A stretch of 64,000 bases of DNA, taken from assembly GCF_000230735.2 (NCBI RefSeq), contig NC_019962.1:1736001-1800000 (forward strand), read 5' to 3'. This document shows, one piece after another, positions 61,056-64,000 of the stretch (position 1 is the first letter of the stretch; the number at the start of each line of letters is the position of its first letter). The position numbers and the translations under genes are program-made. The notes below the pieces were generated by a model. That model was not told the DNA's origin, made no database searches, and was given only the letters and a program-made list of their open reading frames with translations. The stretch comes from Natrinema pellirubrum DSM 15624. GTDB taxonomy: Archaea; Halobacteriota; Halobacteria; Halobacteriales; Natrialbaceae.

Positions 61056-62264
61056 CTACGATCCGTTCAAGACATCCGAAATGAGTTGATATACGCCCTC
61101 ATTGACTTGTTCTGGATTGATAATGAATTCGTAAATCCAGTTCGTGGAGCAATTATGCTTAATCCGTGCTTCATAGAGTAGTTCTCCATACGGTGTGAAT
61201 TGCCACAACGACTTCTCGCCTTGATTCTCTCGAAGGGCCGGACGGTTCACCCAGTTTGAATCGTCATTCGAAAGTCTTCGAAGGGCAGTCGTCATGTTGT
61301 TCTGACCCTTCGTCTCTGTTTGCTCGAACTCCTGAATTTGTGCTTCACCCTTTCGACCCACCAATTGGAATGCTTGGTCGGGGTCAACCCCTCGCCATTC
61401 ACGGTTCTGAATGCGGATCGCGTCCTCCCTCAGGTCTTTGGCTAGGCGATCTACAGCCGGGAGTGATGTCTGGTCGGCGAATTTGCTTATGATGGTCTCG
61501 AAGGTGGTTCGACGCATCTCAGCTTCAGACGGCATTTCGTCAGGTGGAGTTGGGTGTTCGGTTTGAGATGGATCCGCTTGCCATGACTTCTTGGTGGTTT
61601 CAAACCGACCACTTGGCCCACTCTTAGTGTATTCCTCCAGTATCGCGTCCACAACCGGGGGTGCCGGCGCAAATTCGTGTTCTCGTAGGATCTCTCGGAT
61701 TTCGTCTCGTTCTTCCTGAAATCCGTCGTCTTCGTGGGCCTGTGTGCCTGCGGAGACTAGTCGCCACTCGTAGTAATCTTCTAACTGGTCGAATAGGTCT
61801 ACGAGGCGGCCAGCTTCGCGTTCCCATTCCTCACTCGGTTCGCCGATTAGTCCAACGATGGTCCCCCATACGAGGTTGGCGGGGACTGGCTCTTCATGGA
61901 TCATCCGTATCAGAGTTCCGAGTTCGAACCCGAGATCTGTCTCATCACCGGGAATTTGATGCGTTGTTCGAGCGACGGGGGAATCTCGCACGTCCCGTGA
62001 TCTGTTATTGATGGTGGAGAGATCCTCCCAGACTTGGACGTCTTCCCCGCTGAGGTTTCCACGATAGTATAGCAGGGATACGTCGTCAATCAGTTGCTGG
62101 ATGCGGTCCGAGAGTTTCGCCGCTTTTGTAGCGACACGGCGTTCCATCTCCGCGTACGTGTACGTGCCTGAATCACCGGTCATCAGGAATTCTCGCTCCT
62201 TTTGACTCAGTACACGCTGTTCATCGGCGTCTGTCTCACTAAGGTCCCAGAGGTGCTCGACCAT
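61056..62264 (-). CDS. Unknown 402-aa protein of the integrative region
   Basis: Helical and acidic throughout. N-terminal half holds MERRVATKAAKLSDRIQQLI and a region with paired tryptophans (EPSEEWEREAGRLVDLFDQL); the C-terminal 100 residues include MTTALRRLSNDDSNWVNRPA and LWQFTPYGELLYEARI, which looks like a winged-helix domain (ALRRLSN ... LWQFTPYGELL). So it may bind DNA. Divergent from the second integrase gene. Family not recognised. Confidence 0.75.
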   Translation of the reverse strand: MVEHLWDLSETDADEQRVLSQKEREFLMTGDSGTYTYAEMERRVATKAAKLSDRIQQLIDDVSLLYYRGNLSGEDVQVWEDLSTINNRSRDVRDSPVARTTHQIPGDETDLGFELGTLIRMIHEEPVPANLVWGTIVGLIGEPSEEWEREAGRLVDLFDQLEDYYEWRLVSAGTQAHEDDGFQEERDEIREILREHEFAPAPPVVDAILEEYTKSGPSGRFETTKKSWQADPSQTEHPTPPDEMPSEAEMRRTTFETIISKFADQTSLPAVDRLAKDLREDAIRIQNREWRGVDPDQAFQLVGRKGEAQIQEFEQTETKGQNNMTTALRRLSNDDSNWVNRPALRENQGEKSLWQFTPYGELLYEARIKHNCSTNWIYEFIINPEQVNEGVYQLISDVLNGS

Positions 62265-62415
62265 ACTGTTGGCTTATAAAAGAGAGGTCTCAAAGCGGTT
62301 TTGGTACTCACCCAAAGGGACTTTTCAAGATTTTCGTCGCTTGCATGCGACGTAGCACAACTCGTGAGCGACAGTACAGCGCGAAAAACAAGCACTTCTC
62401 TGGAGGTGGGTGCTG

Positions 62416-63534
62416 ATGTCGGCCGATTCCGAGCTCTCGAACGAGCTTCAGCGGGTGCTCCAAGAATTTGGTCCCAACCTGAAGCCGCTTTCGCCCAACG
62501 AAGCGGTGCAGAAGTTCCTGGCGAACGAGAAGTCGGAATTGGCCCCAAATACGCTTGATGAGTACGAACGGGAACTGACCCGATTTGTGGATTTCTGTGA
62601 TGAGAACGATGTCGAAGATACCACCGAATTCGATGGCCGTGTCATTCATGACTTCAAGATCTGGCGGCGCGATAAGGCACATGACGGTGAAGGATCCTTG
62701 TCGAACAAGACGATGCGAGATGAGATGTACCTCTTCCGGAAGTTCCTGCGATTCCTGGAGTCGATTGACGCGGTAACTCCCCGTCTGTATGCGAAGATCG
62801 AGATCCCGACGCTCGATCCAGGTGAAGGAGAACGAGATATCGAGTTCGCTTCCGACGAACTCAACTCGATTCTCACACATCTTGAAAAATACGAGTACGC
62901 AACCCGTGAACACGCTGTTTGGGTACTCTTCGCTGCAACAGGGAGGCGTCCCAGTGGACTTCGCGCACTTGACCTCAAGGACGTCCACTTAGATGAGGAT
63001 GAGGCATACATCGAGTTCCACCACCGCGTGGATGGAGAGGCCGAAACACGGCTCAAAAACAAGAAAAGTAGCGAGAACACGGTTCATTTGGCTGAATCTG
63101 CTGCCTTAGTCCTTCAGGACTACATCGATACTAACCGAGTCGATGTTACTGAGAACAGCCGTTCTCCCCTCCTTACCACAACTCACGGTCGATTGTCGGA
63201 CTCCTCCATTCGGAAGTACGTCTACAAGTGGAGTCGGCCCTGTGTGATTGGGAATGGATGCCCGGAAGGTCGAACCAAGGAAGAGTGTGAGGCAATAGAG
63301 TCCAGCGACTGTGCAGTGAAGTGCCCGTTCAGCAAGCCTCCTGTAGCTCTCCGACATGGCTACATCTCCAACTTACGAAGACAGGGGGTTTCGCTACACA
63401 CGATCAGCGACCGGTGCGACGTGTCCGAGGAAACTATTGAGAAACACTACAGCGAGCTCACTGATAAGGAGAAACGAGAACTGCGGCGTGAGGAATTAGA
63501 AACCCACGCAAGAAACGACGACGGATACCTTTGA
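62416..63534 (+). CDS. Tyrosine recombinase/integrase
   Basis: 372 aa from the ATG at 62416; a GTG two codons upstream is possible. N-terminal SAM-like domain (APNTLDEYERELTRFVDFCD), then a catalytic domain with Arg in FAATGRRPSGLRALDLKDV, the box II segment VALRHGYISNLRRQG (His then Arg) and Tyr in IEKHYSELTDKEKRE. Four Cys (GNGCPEGRTKEECEA, CAVKCPF) form a likely zinc-binding insert also seen in the integrase at 58347 (TGECPHGREIEQCEA, GCPS). The two proteins are clearly related in plan. Confidence 0.93.
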   Translation: MSADSELSNELQRVLQEFGPNLKPLSPNEAVQKFLANEKSELAPNTLDEYERELTRFVDFCDENDVEDTTEFDGRVIHDFKIWRRDKAHDGEGSLSNKTMRDEMYLFRKFLRFLESIDAVTPRLYAKIEIPTLDPGEGERDIEFASDELNSILTHLEKYEYATREHAVWVLFAATGRRPSGLRALDLKDVHLDEDEAYIEFHHRVDGEAETRLKNKKSSENTVHLAESAALVLQDYIDTNRVDVTENSRSPLLTTTHGRLSDSSIRKYVYKWSRPCVIGNGCPEGRTKEECEAIESSDCAVKCPFSKPPVALRHGYISNLRRQGVSLHTISDRCDVSEETIEKHYSELTDKEKRELRREELETHARNDDGYL

Positions 63535-63636
63535 GCAACTAGATCTAATTGGATCCTCCCATCTCTCAGATTATTTGCCTCAGAGCAATTTATAGTGACA
63601 AGATATATTCAGGGGGTAACAGTAGTACAAGGCATC

Positions 63637-64000
63637 GTGATCACAGAGTCACCTTTCAACGCTAACTTGGCGATACTGGAGCCAGGTGAGCAAAATCATC
63701 AAGCAGCTCTGAACGGACTTGAAAGCCTACCATTCTCAGAGAGTCGATCATACGGATTCAACATCTCAAACTCCGGTGAAATGGCTATTGCCGGGCACTT
63801 CGTTGAGAAGACCCCTGTTAAGACAGAGACCTTTGACGCGTCCACACAGCAGGTTGTAGACAGAGAAATTAATCAGACACTCTTGATACCTTTCCAGCTT
63901 GATTTTGATATCGGTCTCCTCTCTATTTTTTCCGACCAGAGCGATACAAACAAATTGATTTCTAGGATCGGTGAGGCAAGCGATTTTAGCTTCTCAATAA
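63637..64000 (+). CDS. Unknown protein, cut by the window end
   Basis: The frame opens at a GTG (63637-63639) and stays open for 121 codons to the last base: ITESPFNANLAILEPGEQNH, then QAALNGLESLPFSESRSYGF and IPFQLDFDIGLLSIFSDQSD. No stop is met. AT-rich boxes at about 63585-63610 could be its promoter. A beta-rich, mildly acidic protein with no recognised motif; its position after the integrase suggests element cargo. Confidence 0.55.
   Translation, partial: MITESPFNANLAILEPGEQNHQAALNGLESLPFSESRSYGFNISNSGEMAIAGHFVEKTPVKTETFDASTQQVVDREINQTLLIPFQLDFDIGLLSIFSDQSDTNKLISRIGEASDFSFSI

Noticed and set aside
1-64000. CRISPR array
   Set aside because: No series of regularly spaced identical repeats is present; repeated sequences are dispersed MITE and IS ends.

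Overview
The window reads as haloarchaeal DNA (class Halobacteria). Proteins are very acidic, many starts sit about 25-35 bases behind AT-rich TATA elements as expected for leaderless transcripts, and lineage-typical families occur: a HalX response regulator, a Bat-type (bacterio-opsin activator) regulator, a HalOD1 domain protein, a TFB-like factor, a two-RCK TrkA and deoxyhypusine synthase. I cannot name the genus.

Positions 1-19.2 kb are GC-rich, tightly packed and free of mobile elements. They begin with a catabolic block: a thiamine-diphosphate enzyme (cut by the window edge), an IclR regulator with a perfect palindrome at its promoter, enoyl-CoA hydratase, an acyl-CoA carboxylase carboxyltransferase, an acyl-CoA ligase, and a divergent two-part sodium:solute symporter. 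The simplest reading is uptake of a carboxylate, CoA activation and further conversion, controlled by IclR. Next come two small winged-helix regulators, a HalX regulator, a histidine kinase/Bat pair, an ABC exporter with two permeases, and a 7TM histidine kinase.

From about 19.3 kb the DNA becomes AT-richer and full of mobile-element debris. I count transposases of at least seven types, nearly all broken by stop codons, frameshifts or loss of a catalytic residue; one intact TnpB (RNA-guided nuclease family) with a ribbon-helix-helix partner and one frameshifted TnpB; a 124-125 bp MITE in four copies, each with an 8-bp target duplication; and a second, nested MITE. Between these lie working genes: a three-gene operon (isoprenoid-synthase-like protein, unknown protein, TFB-like protein with three cyclin-type repeats and no zinc ribbon), a TetR/MATE pair, glutamate dehydrogenase, regulators, an acetyl-CoA synthetase-like enzyme, TrkA, deoxyhypusine synthase and uroporphyrinogen-III synthase.

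Positions 52.4-56.5 kb hold an accessory cassette bounded by IS630 and IS6 elements: an acidic 222-aa protein with a 571-aa protein ending in a PD-(D/E)XK-like nuclease domain, a deoxyribosyltransferase-like protein and a winged-helix protein. Positions 58-64 kb look like an integrative element or provirus remnant: two tyrosine integrases, a protein with a HEPN-type R-x4-H motif, several very small proteins, a 402-aa unknown and a gene running off the window.

The most novel candidates are the TFB/isoprenoid-synthase operon, the MITE family and its effects on neighbouring genes, the nuclease cassette, and the HEPN-like gene beside the integrase.
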